64,000 nucleotides of DNA from Leptodactylus fallax (GCA_947044405.1 CAMRHE010000012.1:13098001-13162000), one strand, 5' to 3'. Numbered from the stretch's first letter, positions 40,836-52,469 are shown. Notes: generated by a model from the sequence alone, not told the origin. Program-made: numbers and translations.

Positions 40836-41499
40836 GAGAAGTTTTTGCTACAGATGGAAGATCAACAGTGGAACTATCCCATGGAAAGCCAGCCTAACTG
40901 GGTTTTCTAGGATTTACAATAGGTCACCTGGGCAGATTAACTGTTGGAAGGGGCTGTGGCACTTGGATAAACAATAAGTCCCCCATTTACTAAACACTTA
41001 ATATGGTTTATTGTTTCTTACACATCAGTGTCATAACAATCTCTCGACAAATGATGACTATACCCCTCTTCTTTTTGTCTCTTCAGATGGAGATTGCTAT
41101 CTAAAAAGCTTTCGTTAAAGTCCAAATTGCAGAATTTGGAGCTGTTTTTAAGGGGAAATCATAATGGAATTTGTTTTCAATGGGAGGGAGTGACATACTT
41201 TTTTTTTTTTTTTTTTTTTTCAGGACACTGAAAAAAAAAAGTCATGGCCCATCTTGCCATGGATTCTGAGGCCTCATTCAGTTGCAGAACCCCTAATGTA
41301 AGGCTTACGCGTGCCAGAAAGTCGAGGTTCTGTTGTGGTTCCACATGCCCACAATTTGGAGAGGAATCTGAGGTAGAGGATTGCCTCAAATTACTCTCTA
41401 AATTCCGCTGTGTGAACTTAGCCTTATTCTTTATTCAGTAAATACTTTTGAAACTAACATGTAGCAAGCCGAATAATGTAACAGCATTTCACTATGATG
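40836..41499. other. intergenic DNA, nothing recognised
   Basis: Contains a poly-T run (41200-41220) and a short poly-A run (41231). No repeat ends were recognised. Confidence 0.45.
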
Positions 41500-41823
41500 C
41501 TAGGTTCACACTTGCACTGTCTCTGCCGCCTCAAAATCAGCTCCAAATTCCGCCTGAAACCAGCCTGCATTCATGTCAATGGGAGTCAGATGCTGATCTT
41601 TCCTCTAGTGGATTTTTCCTCTAACTGATTTTTTCAACAACTGGAAAAATAAGCGTTGTGCTTGATCTTCACGCATATTCTGCCTGTAAATCCCATTGAA
41701 GTAAATTGGAGGCAGAAAATATTGACTGGCAGGTGCGGAATTTGGACAAGCAAGAAAATCAGCTTCAAATTCCTGTAGCTGAATTTTCAGCTAGGAAAAT
41801 TTCTTCCGTGTGAACTGCCCCTT
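41500..41823. mobile_element. diverged palindromic Harbinger-like MITE
   Basis: GCTAGGTTCACACTTGCA at left and CCGTGTGAACTGCCCCTTA at right, the TTCACAC end motif of this group. Inner pairs include CTCCAAATTCCGCCTG-type and CAAGTGGA-type stretches but are weak. Target is TWA-like at right only. Confidence 0.5.
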
Positions 41824-41859
41824 ACAGATTAACTTTTAGCCCTTATAATATATACTGAA

Positions 41860-44068
41860 CAAAATGTTTATTCAAGATGTCAGAGTCCACTTTGTTGGAC
41901 AATAGGGTCCGGTTCACAATCTTTGGCTTAGTATATCCTAAAGGTGTTCAATGGGTAAACCAGGCCAAGTTCTTCCACACCAAACTCACCCTGCTATGCC
42001 CTTATGGACCTTGCTTTGTGCACTGGGACACAGTCATGCTGGAACAGAAAAAGGCAATTCCCCAAAGTTGGAATACAATTATATACAATTGTCTCCAAAT
42101 GTCTTGATATGCTGTAATAATGATATTTCCCTTCACTAAAACTAAGGGGCCTATACCAACCCCTACAAAAACAACCTATAGCATTTTCCCTCGTTCACCA
42201 ATCGGACCGTTGGCACAATGTAGCTAGGCAAGTAACATTCCGCTGATTTTCTCCAAATCCAGGGTTCATTCTCATTCATGAGACTGCCAGATCGAGAAGT
42301 ATTATTGGTCACGCCACAGAACACATTTGTACTGCTCCACAGTCCAGGGGCAGCGTGTATTTACTGCACTTACACCATTTGACACTTGGCATTGTGCTTG
42401 GTGATGTAAGGGTGTGTTCACACGGCGGAAAATGAAGAGGAATTCCTCTTCATTTTCCACCGCCAGCATTTTCGCCGGGGTCTAGCTGCGACGGGATGCC
42501 GATGCAGTGCATTAGCATTCTGTCGCGGCATCCCGCTCCTGATTAGGCCCAGATGCATGGGACTTATCAGGAGGGAGTCTCGAGCTGCGGAATCCACGGC
42601 AAGATCAAGCAGAACGTTTCTTTTTTCCGCGTCCTGCTGCGATCTCTTCTCCCAAATCCGCGACAAATTCCTCCGTGTGAACACACCCTAAGGCTTACAT
42701 GCAGGTGCTCGCCATAGAAACCATGAACTTTGCTCAGTGTACAGTCTTGTGTTGATATGAAAGCAGTTATTATTAGTCAGCAGAACGTTGGCAACATTTA
42801 TGCACAATGTGCCTGAGCACTTGGTGACTCCGCTCTGTGACTTTATGTAGTCGGATCAAGTGAAGATCATGTCCCTCTGATTGTTCAAGTGAAGAACGTC
42901 TCCCACCCACCTAGTGTCCTTTCTTTATGTTCAAGTTAACAAGTCTAGCTTTAGTTGTAAAGTACCATCGCGGTTGGACCCAGATTGTGAAATATGGGTT
43001 TTTGTGGACATGACAACAATGCCAGCTGTTGGGTATTTGGAAGTTGTTCCAGACAGAAGTGCTGAAACCCTCCTTCCTATGTGTAGTGTGACCATGTTCG
43101 ATGATGCACAGTGATTCCCAGGCTGCCGATAACAATTTAGAACTGGCACTGAAATTGTGTTTTTTTTCACCAAATTTATTAAATAAAACCTAAGGTGCAT
43201 TAGCCATTAATTCATTGTTATCACTAAAAATATTGGCAGGAGACATATATTTAATTTTTATGTCAAGTAAAGTTTGTCTTAGGGGGACATAATATTTATT
43301 GTGACTTTTTTTTTTTTTTGTAATATGTATTTTATTATTTTTTTTATTTAAGATACAACATGCATATCTGTGGATAAGCATATGTGGTGTATAGAAAAGG
43401 GAGAATACAAGTAAAGACATTGAAAATCAGTCAGGACATTAAAGATGATCATACAATAAATTGCAAAGTATAGAGACTAATAGAGATGTAACATTCTTCA
43501 TGAGGTCACTTGCATCTTGTAAACAGCAATTGTTGCATCCAAATAAGAGTCCTGAAAAGTAAAATGTCATATACCCCACTAGGTTAGTTGTGTGGGTATG
43601 GGTGCTGAGGAGTACTTTTCTCTCCACTTGGTGCAGTATAAAAAAGGCGTAAACTCGATGGACACCCGGTGGACCTCATTATAGTCTATGGGGTCCGCGG
43701 GTAACCGCTGTTTTAGTGGTCTGGCCCTTCGTTGTTCGGGTCCCACAGGCACAAATGTGAACCTAGCCTGAAAAATATTTGCGTATAAATCATAACTAAG
43801 TCATAATGAAGCCAGTGCACATAATATGTTTGTATGCACAACTGACACAAGAGTGGGCACCTCATGATTTTTCTACCACTCTTGTTACAATAGTGACATC
43901 CTATTACAGTACCACACTGGAATTCAGTGAGCTCTATTGAATGACCCATTCTTTCACAAATGTCTGTAAAGAGACTGCATGGCTAGGTGCTGGATTTTAT
44001 CTACCTGGGACTGAATGAAATCCCTGAATTCAATGGTTAAGAGCTATGGAGTGGGGACCAATACTTTT
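41860..44068 (-). pseudogene. old Tc1 element relic, family D
   Basis: Stretches such as ACCTTGCTTTGTGCACTGG, CAGTCATGCTGGAACAG, ACTAAGGGGCC and TTGGTGATGTAAGGCTT (across the MITE) match, from memory of the family, the minus-strand transposase of a Tc1 subfamily widespread in fish and frogs. TGGAATTCAGTGAGCTC and CCCATTCTTTCACAAATGT at 43918-43970 and GACCAATACTTTT at 44056 match its 5' end. The frame is destroyed. About 42860-43840 is unmatched and may be a further insertion. Edges are approximate. Confidence 0.65.
42410..42688. mobile_element. palindromic PIF/Harbinger-like MITE inside a Tc1 relic
   Basis: 279 bp between TAA copies (42407-42409, 42689-42691). Ends GGGTGTGTTCACACGG / CCGTGTGAACACACCC are perfect complements. 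GAAGAGGAATTCCTCTTC is a local palindrome in the left arm. Removing the element and one TAA rejoins GGTGATG-TAA-GGCTTAC of the host transposase relic. Confidence 0.88.
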
Positions 44069-44176
44069 TTCCATGTGAGTTTATAAATCTGGCATCCTAT
44101 TATAGTAAAACACATGAATTCAGTGAGCTCACAGTGTAGGGAGACAGAAAAAGAATGGTGAAAAATGTGACTTACC

Positions 44177-44548
44177 TTCAAGGGAGTCTGTCAGAAGTAA
44201 ATTGGTTATAGATGTAATCACTGTACCTTGTAGAGGTGTTTCTACAGTTTCCAAAAATGGCTAAGTTATTGAGCTTTGGAGACCCATTTTCATGTATATC
44301 GTTTTTTTATTCACATGGAAATGGTTGAAAGTGCTTTGAGGGTGTCTTAGATTGCCTAGGTGCAGGTCTCTGCTCTACATTCCTGGGCAAAGCACAAGTT
44401 CCCTCATTTACATATGAATAAAATAACTGACATGATAATAGGGCTCCAAACCTGAATAACAGAGACATGTTTAGAAACTGTAGAAACGTCTCTACAAGGT
44501 ATGGTTATTAGGTTGATAACCAATTTACTGCTGACAGACTTCCTTTAA
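44177..44548. mobile_element. T2-type MITE
   Basis: TTCA/TTAA borders (44177-44180, 44545-44548). Ends AGGGAGTCTGTCAGAAGTAA / TTACTGCTGACAGACTTCCT. Inner pair CTTGTAGAGGTGTTTCTACA / TGTAGAAACGTCTCTACAAG. A foldback element without coding capacity. Confidence 0.8.
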
Positions 44549-45284
44549 GGGGTTGTCCAGCCTCTTGAATTTTGTCCCATAAACTTAATATTGTAAAAAT
44601 AACTTAGAAAAAGCAGGAGCTTCCTGAGTCTATCTCAAAGACATCTGGATGCCGACATGTGATTGCTGAAAAATTTAACATACTAGCAATTGAAGTCAGT
44701 TTTTATGAAGTATCTGTGTACTGGTCTTCAGCTATACATGTGAAGGTGCAGGGAGTTGCAACCATGCATTGAAGTGAGGTTCGCTGGTAGCTGCTTTGCT
44801 TTCACTGCCTGTAGATGCAATTGAAAACAATTATATCTGAAATAACCTAGGAGCTGTATAAAGTACACATGACATAATAATATCTAGAGGTTTGTAGTAC
44901 AAGGGCTAGAGATGTATTACATGGTTAGCCTTTATCCTTCATGTCTCCCAAATCCAAGCAAACAAAAAAAAAATGCATGGCTGTTTTTCATAAATCCCAT
45001 AGAAATGCACTTATGAGACCATCTCTCCATTCAAAATGGTGGTTGGGGACCCTTGTTCTTAAAACAGGTGTGAGTTTCAGAGGTATTTTTTGCTGCTAAT
45101 GGCCATATTTGGCATATCCTGTGAAAATATCATAAATGTCAAAGGTGGAAATACACTTTTAAGTCAATTTGGGAAGGAGGAAGAGGAGGGCACTGAATAA
45201 ACACTATTATCTACTATTTATCTGTGCACTGCAAAGTGGGAAATGTACAGTGTATCTCTATATGGACAAAATAAGATTCCCTCT
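44549..45284. other. intergenic DNA with a T2-like left end
   Basis: GGGGTTGTCCAGCCTCTTG follows directly after the TTAA at 44545, as in T2 elements that insert next to one another, but no right end was found. The remainder is unrecognised. Confidence 0.4.
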
Positions 45285-45760
45285 GGGTGCTATATGGGCA
45301 TTACTTGGCTCTAATGCCAGTATACCATACTGGACACTGTTTGGCTCTATATGGGCAAAAGATAGCACTCTGTTGGAGATGTTTGCACTACATAAAAACT
45401 CCAAGACGTATATGGGAAAGGTATGGTACTATATGGGCATTGTTTAGCTCTAAGAACATTATAACATTATGATGATGCTGTTGGGATCTGTGTGGCTAAA
45501 GTATGGCGTTCTCTGGGTGCTGCCTGGGCACTATTTAGCCTTATGTACCCTAGTATATGTGGATACTGCTTGGCTTTCTGTGGACAAAGCATGGCTTCAT
45601 ATTAGCATGAATGAACTAAAGAAGGGACACTTTGGGCAAAGTATGACACTGACTGTGCATCCTGAAGCTCCGTTAGTGCAAGATATGACACTATGGTGCA
45701 ACTGCCTGTACCTATGTAGGCACAATACAGTGCTTTGTGAACACTGGCATTACATAAGTA
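45285..45760. repeat. degenerate tandem repeat, TATATGGGCA type
   Basis: Irregular repeats of GGTGCTATATGGGCATT, TTGGCTCTATATGGGCAAA, GGGTGCTGCCTGGGCACTAT and similar, about 45-60 bp apart. It may be the body of a non-autonomous transposon. No protein similarity in the ORFs that cross it. Confidence 0.5.
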
Positions 45761-45821
45761 AAGTACTTAAAGTAATGTCACACCTACATGTGACATTATT
45801 ACGTTTTCCACTGTGTAGCAT

Positions 45822-47085
45822 AATAATAATAATAGACCTTTAATAGTCCCACAATGGGGAAATTCAGTGTGTTACAGCGGCAAAGATAAGATAAGCAGAT
45901 ACAAATACAAATACAACATGTACAGGAATGTTCCAAGGTGAGAGGCATTATATTAATAGCAGACAGACAGATAGGACGTAGCAGAGGGGGGGGGGGGATT
46001 TAACAGGCAGAGAGATATTTCAGTTCTCTGTATGTAATGATCTCCGCTTAGGTCGGTGTTGGTTGTACAGCCTAACCGCGGTGGGGAGGAAAGACTTCCG
46101 ATAGCGCTCCTTCTCACACCTAGGGTGGAGCAGTCGGTCACTGACAGTACTGCCCAGCGCAATCACAGTCTCATGCATGGGATGGGAGTTATTCTCCCGC
46201 ATGGAGCTCACCACGGACAGTATTCTTCTGTCACCCACCACCTGCACAGGGTCCAGTGGGCTCCCCAGGACAGAGCTGGCCCTTCTAATCAGCTTGTCAA
46301 GTTTATTTCTGTCCCTGGTTGATATACTGCTCCCCCAGCAGGCCACTCCAAAGAAGATGGCTGATGCCACTACAGAGTTGAAGAAAGTCCTAAGAAGTGC
46401 CCCCCGGATTCCAAAGGCTCTCAGCTTCCTAAGCAGGTAGAGCCTGCTGTGGCCCTTCCTGTACAGGGCCTCCATATGATCTGCCCAGTCCAGCTTATTA
46501 TTAAGGCGCAAACCCAGGTACTTATAGGTGTTCACAATCTCGATGCCCGTCCCCAGGATGTCCACTGGTTTTGGAGGGCATCTGCCTTTGGAGGGCATCT
46601 CCTTGGTCTTCCCCGCATTAATCTTTAGGTGGTTGTGGTGGCACCAGTCCACAAAAAAATGGTTCAGTTCTCTGTACTCCCTGTCATCATCGTCTGTGAT
46701 GAGGCCTACTATTGCAGAGTCGTCAGAATACTTCTGTAGGTAGCAGCTGGATGAGTTGCACCTAAAATCAGCAGTGTACAGTGTGAAGAGGAAAGGGGCG
46801 AGAACCGTACCCTGAGGTGCCCCCGTATTACAGATAACGGTACCTGACACACAGTTTTGGGCTCTCACGTGTTGAGGTTGATTTGTGAGGTAGTCTAGGA
46901 TCCAGTTGGAGAGGTGGTGGTCCACTCCAGCAAGGCCCAGCTTGTCTCTCAGTAACCTGGGCTGTATGGTGTTAAAAGCACTGGAGAAATCAAAGAACAT
47001 TATTCTCACCGTGTTCCCTGGTTTTTCCAGGTGAGACAGAGCCCTGTGCAGAAGGTGGATGATGGCATCATCTACCCCAATGATG
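45822..47085 (-). mobile_element. 5'-truncated non-LTR retrotransposon (CR1/L2/Rex1 group)
   Basis: From right to left: RT domain, 3'UTR (CTGAATTTCCCCATTGTGGG on the minus strand at 45850-45869) and an (ATT)n tail at 45822-45836. The 5' break is at about 47085, where LINE similarity starts (GVDDAIIHLLHRAL). G10-13 run at 45987-45999. Confidence 0.85.
46020..47085 (-). CDS. LINE reverse transcriptase, C-terminal two thirds, open frame
   Basis: Reverse transcriptase that copies LINE RNA into DNA at a nicked target. About 355 codons without a stop: motif A in IMFFDFSSAFNTIQP, motif B in GAPQGTVLAPFLFTLYT, the catalytic box as YSDDSAIV, then HLKINAGKTKEM, YKYLGLRL and thumb/C-terminal sequence with SSVLGSPLDP and CEKERYRKSFLPTAVRLYN. 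The endonuclease and RT fingers are missing, so the copy cannot move itself. The 20 residues before GVDDA in the open frame are flanking DNA, not LINE. The absence of stops suggests a fairly recent insertion. Confidence 0.85.
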
Positions 47086-48494
47086 TGCAGCAGAAGAACT
47101 GGGCAGCTATAGCAGCTATAGTAGAGTGATGTACACTGTTGTGACACTGTTGTGTAAGAAATTTACATTGCAATCACTTGTGTGTGACTCAGAGTCTAAG
47201 GGGGAATACAGAACATTCACTGAATGTCTGTGGTAGTGCTGTACTGTACAAATGCTGCTTAGGTGTAACAGTGGTTTAGTGTACACTGGCACTCTATTCA
47301 CTTATTTATTCTTTTTGTTTATCACGTTTTGTCACCTGTTTGTCACTGTTTTTTGTGTGGATGTAGGGATGCGGAAACCCTTTTGGGTCCTACCCGAAGT
47401 CTAGGAGTTGGAGTGTGTGGCCCTCGGTTTCCCTCCTTCTTTGCTCTCCAGTGTCTGTCTCTGCTTTTGTGGAGATAGACAACAGTTGCAGGCTCAGTCG
47501 TACTCTTGGGGTGGCAGCCCTTGAGGGGACTGATGCAAGTAGCTGGCTTGGTAGTACTCCTGGTGGTGGCAGCCCATGGAGGAAACCAAGTAAGTCACTG
47601 ACCCTCCTGTCTAGGCAGTTGGGTTGGTACAGCCCCCTTACTCTTGTGCCTTTTGGCTTTGAGTTTGGGGATAGTTTCGGAGGACCCATTCTCTTTTGAG
47701 ATGGGTTTTGCGATAGACAGCATCCTTTGCACGTTTTTTTCAGTGGCACCCGTCACTTTTTTGCCGTGCACTGGTGTTTTCGTTGGCACAGCTTTGAGAC
47801 CTTCGATAAAAAAAAAAAAAAAAAGTGGTTTTCAGCTAAAGCACTGGGCGTGTGTGACACGGAGGTGAAAAAACTGTACAGAACTGGATCTCTGTTATGC
47901 ACTCAATGTGTGATACTTAAGTGTATAGCACTGGATGGTTTCATTTGGTTTTGTACTGCTGTATTAGGTATGCGTAACAGTGGTGTACAGAGAAGTGCTA
48001 TTTGTTTGTGACACAGTGGCATATGACATGCCTACCAACATTTATGTAGATACAATAAGTCCCAACGTAACACCGGGACACCAAAAACTTTTGGACAGAT
48101 TTTTTTTGTAAGCTGCACCCCTTTTCTGCACAGGTTGCCTGGGTTGAAAATTCAGGATAATTGGCAGCTATGATATATGGTACACCACAAGCACTGGACA
48201 TATGCAAGGTTGCCAACTGTATGTAAATACCTGGATATTCTCTAAAAATAGTCTTTTATTCAGTAAACACAAAAATGGACATGTCTGTGATTTTTTTTGA
48301 GGCTGGTGGACGTTACAGTAAGTGAAAACATGTCAGTATTCTGAGAAAGAGACATATATTAGTTATAATCTTGATCAATCATTAACTCCTTCTTGCCACA
48401 TACATTTTCATTTTGGTGTTTTGTTTTTTTTCTCTCCTTCGTTCCTAAAGCCATAACTTTTACCTTTTTCTGTGCAAAAAGTCGAATGAGAGCT
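47086..48494. other. intergenic DNA with GTGTACAGCAC-type repeats
   Basis: 47100-47280 and 47850-48030 contain loose repeats around GTGACACAGTGG / GTGTACAG, also seen at 62.87-63.13 kb. 47390-47810 (GTCTAGGAGTTGGAGTGTG ... ACAGCTTTGAGACC, then poly-A) is unrecognised; its ORFs have no known motif. Confidence 0.4.
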
Positions 48495-48954
48495 TAGCAT
48501 CAGACTGACCCACCAGAGGATCCTCATCTGGCCACATCGCTAACGGAAAGGGGCTCGGCGTCATGTGCCACTGGGCTCCTTTTCAAGAGAAGCCTGTCCA
48601 AGGGAGATGAGAAAATATAACAAACATTTATACTCACCTCTCTTGGGCGTCCAGTGTTTCAGTGTCTTCTTCTGTCCATCTCTGGCCTGTGGTCCCCTGG
48701 GGTCATTGCTGAAGCCTGTGATTGGGCCTCAGCGATTATGTGGGGTGCCCTGGTATCATAATTTCAGCATGCCCACGTGACTACTGAGGCCAAAACACAG
48801 GCCTCAGCTCTAACGTCTGGGACGTGACGTCAACAGCAAAGCAAAACGATGCGAGGATCTCCAGGAGAAGTGAGACAAGGAGAGTGTGATGTAATAGGCT
48901 ATGTATTACTGTGCATGTGTTATTACTTAACCATATTAGTTATATATATACATA

Positions 48955-50235
48955 CAGTGGGGAAAAAAGTATTTAGTCAGCCACCAATTGTGCAAGTTCT
49001 CCCACTTAAAAAGATGAGAGAGGCCTGTAATTGACATCATAGGTAGACCTCAACTATGAAAGACTAAATGAGAAAACATATCTAGAAAATCACATTGTCT
49101 GATTATTAAATAATTTATTTGCAAATTTTATTTCTCATTAATGTACACTCAGCACCCCATCTTGACAGAAAAAAAACAGAAATGTAGATATTTTTGCAAA
49201 TTTATTAAAAAAGGAAAACCGAAATATCACATGGTCATAAGTATTCAGACCCTTTGCTCAGTATTGAGTAGAAGCACCCTTTTGAGCTAGTACAGCCATG
49301 AGTCTTCTTGGGAATGATGCTACAAGTTTTTCACATCTGGATTTGGGGATCCTCTGCTTTTCTTCCTTGCAGATCCTTTCCAGTTCCGTCAGGTTGGATG
49401 GTGAACGTTGGTGGACAGCCATTTTCAGGTCTCTCCAGAGATGCTCAGTTGGGTTGAGGTCAGGGCTCTGGCTGGGCCAGTCAAGAATGGTCACAGAGTT
49501 GTTCCGAAGCCACTCCTTTGTTATTTTAGCACTCAAGGTTCCTAAGAGCACAGTGGCCTCCATAACCCTTAAATGGAAGACGTTTTGGACGACCATAACT
49601 CTTCCTAGGCCTGGCCGTCCAGCCAAACTGAGAAATCATGGGAGAAGAGCCTTGGTGAGAGAGGTAAAGAAGAACCCAAAGATCACTGTGGCTGAGCTCC
49701 AGAAATGCAGTAGGGAGATGGGAGAAAGTTCCACAAAGTCAACTATCACTGCAGAAATTCTTTTGTAACCTTGGCCAGATCTGTGCCTTGCCACAATTCT
49801 GTCTCTGAGCTCCTTGGGCAGTTCCTTTGACCTCATGATTCTCATTTGCTCTGACATGCACTGTGAGCTGTGAGGTCTTATATAGACAGGTGTGTGCCTT
49901 TTGTAATCAAGTCCAATCAGCTTGATTAAACACAGCTGGACTCCAATGAAGGAGTAGAACCATCTCAAGGAGGATCAGAAGGAAATGGACAGCAGGTGAG
50001 TTAAATATGAGTGTCACAGCAAAGGGTCTGAATACTTATGACCATGTGATATTTCAGTTTTTCTTTTTTAATAAATTTGCAAAAATATCTGCATTTCTGG
50101 TTTTGTTCTGTCAAGATGGTGTGCTGAATGTACATTAATGAGAAATAAAATGAACTTTTTTGCTTTTAGCAAATGGCTGCAATGAAACAAAGAGTGAAAA
50201 ATTTAAAGGGGTCTGAATACTTTCCATACTCACTG
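48955..50235 (-). mobile_element. chimeric Tc1 element: family B left end, family A body and right end
   Basis: TA borders (48953-48954, 50236-50237). The left 174 bp (CAGTGGGGAAAAAAGTATTT to about 49128) are a family B terminal region as at 32811. From 49129 (TTTATTTCTCATTAATG) it is family A, up to the family A right end (CCATACTCACTG). The family A outer 3' end is missing at the same point as in the 5061 element. Confidence 0.85.
49258..49857 (-). pseudogene. Tc1-family transposase (family A), central deletion and inversion
   Basis: Minus strand 49857-49756 encodes the start (MSEQMRIMRSKELPKE to GYKRISA). 49755-49531 is inverted and reads on the plus strand (KVPKSTVASITLKW ... MGESSTKSTIT). 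The catalytic middle, including WSDET and DND motifs, is deleted. The minus strand resumes at 49530 with TKEWLRNNSVTILDW, SPDLNPTEHLW and QKGASTQY. The inverted piece is 225 bp, the distance between two CTGCAG hexamers in the family A gene (6320 and 6545 in the other copy). Confidence 0.88.
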
Positions 50236-50514
50236 TATCTTGTATATATATCACTGTTACTTTGGTTACTTTGTGTTGCTCTATGAACCCATTACCTTTT
50301 TGCATCCTGAATGAAGTGTGAGTGCAAGACAGAGAGTGAGGTGAACCCTGACAACCGCACCCACATCATTTGCTAGCACGGCCTGTACATGACAGTGAGT
50401 ATAACTGTTTGTTTCCCTCACCTTTTCTGGGCCTTTACTTATTATAATAACACTAAAACCAACCAGAGGGCTGAACCTCACGAATATTCAATGAAACAAA
50501 GAGCTCGAAGGCTC

Positions 50515-50835
50515 TTGGGAGCATATTATACTGTGTGGGGCCTCTGTGGAGCATTATACTGGGGGGGCCTCTGGGAGCCTATTTTATTGCATGGGACCAC
50601 TCTGGAGCATTATATTGGGGGCGAGGCTCTGTGGGGAGCGTATTATACTGTGTGGGGCCACTGTGGGGCATTATACTGTGTGGGTGCTCTGGGGAGCATT
50701 ATATACCATGTGGGGCCACTGTGGGGGGTTCAGAGGAGTCTTTTATACTGTAGAGGGCACTGTGGAGCATTATACTGTGGAGGGCACTTTTGAGAATTAT
50801 ATACCATGTGGGGTATTATACTGTGGGGGGGGGAG
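50515..50835. repeat. ~31-bp minisatellite, array B
   Basis: Roughly ten units of GAGCATTATACTGTGTGGGG + CCACTGTGG/CCTCTGGGG. Lies inside hAT element 1. ORFs across it in several frames are repeat artefacts. Confidence 0.85.
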
Positions 50836-51247
50836 GCTCAAAATTCCTGATGGCAGCCCTGTGTGCTATGCCTGCATCACATTTCCCTCACTAAAATCCT
50901 ACGCATCTGTGGAGAACTCCATGGTGGTGTAATTCTCCATACAGTACTGTGCATGAACCAGCCATGGAGTTATTGGGGCATGCATAGTACTATAGGGAAT
51001 GACGATACTGGGAAAATACTCAGTAATGCGCAGCGCTGGTTGCTGGATAGTCAGCACATATGCAAGATTTCAGTGAAGAAGCCGTGGTATAGGCTATTAG
51101 CAGGAAGCTGTTGGGTGAGCCCTCAGAACAAGTTCCTCTGGTGGACCCAAGGCACATTAGTCTGACACTGTGAGGGCTTATATTTTTTGCAGGACAAATT
51201 GTACTTCATAATGACACCATTTTATGCTCTGTGCCAGGTACTGGTAA

Positions 51248-51666
51248 GGGTGGGTTCACACCTGCGCTTGGTGTCCGTCCGTCGCCAATCCAGTGAAAAT
51301 CTCGGCGAACTGGATTGGCGTCGGATACAGACCGGTCAGCAGTGCATTGGTTAAAAACCCATTCATTTGAATGGGTTTTTAAAGCAGTGCGCGGGTGTGC
51401 GCTTACACCCTCTGCGCTGCGAATCCTTTTTTTTTCGTCGGAAACAAAGTCGGACATGCAGGACTTCGTGTCCGACGAAAAAAAAAAGGATTTGCAGCGC
51501 AGAGGGTGTAAGCGCTCACCCGTGCACTGCTTTAAAAACCCATTCAAATGAATGGGTTTTTAACCAATGCGCCGCTGACCGGTCTGTATCCGACGCCAAT
51601 CCAGTTCGCCGAGATTTTCACTGGATTGGCGACGGACGGACACCAAGCGCAGGTGTGAACCCACCC
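51248..51666. mobile_element. long palindromic PIF/Harbinger-like MITE, copy 3
   Basis: 419 bp with perfect TAA duplications (51245-51247, 51667-51669). Arms are almost perfectly complementary: GGGTGGGTTCACACCTGCGC at left and its complement at right. Internal arms contain AAAACCCATTCA and GCGCTTACACCCTCTGCGC, as in copies 1 and 2, but the outer 110 bp differ (GTCCGTCCGTCGCCAATCCA). The high arm identity suggests a young copy. Confidence 0.85.
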
Positions 51667-52469
51667 TAAGCTGGAAAAAAAAATTCAGATTTGGGTAGCA
51701 TTTTCTTACTGGTTTTGTTTTTATGACATTCACTGCACACTAAAAATGACATGGTACCTATATTCTGCAGGTCAGTACAATTATGGCAATACCAAATTTA
51801 TATACTTTTTGTTATGGTTTAATACCTTTAAAAATGTAACACTTTTTTGTGGACAAGATACAGTTTTTATTGATGCAATTTTGGGGAATGTGTGACATTT
51901 TGACCACTTTTCATAAATTTTTTTTTGAGAGGCAAAACACTAAAAACAAAGATTCAGCCAGATTGATTTTTTTCTGCTACACTGTTCACCATATGGGATA
52001 GATATTTTTAGAATTTAATAGTCTGCACATTTTGTAATGTGGGGATGCCTAATGTGTTTATGTTTATTTTTGTTTATACTGTATATTTTTGTATGTATTC
52101 TATTGAAACATGGTGATTTCAAGTTTTACATTTTTATTTCTTTAAAAACTTTTTATTAACTTTTAACCTGCCATTAGTAGATTGTTTATACCATAGACTA
52201 CAGTACTACTGTAGCAGTCTATTTACAGGAAGCGTTTTAACTAAATCGGTTGCCATACAGACGCCGATGTAGTTAAAAGTAAAGCATGTATTAGTGGCAG
52301 CCCAGGGCAGCTGCCGCCTCTAGCCATAACCAGCCCCCCACCCCCTCCCGCTAGCTATGCCACTGAATGGAACTGAGGTGCAAAGATAGGAATTTGAAAG
52401 TTTTTTTTTTCACTTCCAATTTAATTTTGGGGTTGTGGCTCCAGGAGTCATTCTGGTCCCATTGCAGAC
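51667..52469. other. intergenic DNA with a hAT-like right end
   Basis: Mostly AT-rich and unrecognised. At 52300-52366 a CT-rich stretch ends CTAGCTATGCCACTG, the complement of a CAGTGGCATAGCTAG hAT-type terminus; its other end was not found. Confidence 0.4.

Larger units (their letters stand above)
48495..51170 (+). mobile_element. hAT-type non-autonomous element 1, split by Tc1
   Basis: Ends TAGCATCAGACTGACCCACC (decayed CAGTGTCAGACT) and TTAGTCTGACACTG. 8-bp target duplication TGAGAGCT / TGAGGGCT (48487-48494, 51171-51178), one mismatch. Contents: a CRE-bearing GC block (48631-48870), the chimeric Tc1 (48955-50235), GACAGTGAGTATAACTG (50392), array B, and a shared right part (GGCAGCCCTGTGTGCTATG ... 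GTGGACCCAAGGCA) also present at 54445-54752. No transposase. Confidence 0.75.

Noticed and set aside
47086..47147. First ~20 residues of the 375-codon LINE ORF
   Set aside because: Not LINE-like; the element is truncated at about GVDDA and the open frame runs into flanking DNA.
51306..51669. ORFs of 78-113 codons on both strands at 51.2-51.7 kb (similar at 28.46 and 11.76 kb)
   Set aside because: They are produced by the palindromic MITE: the same peptide is read from both arms, with no protein family.
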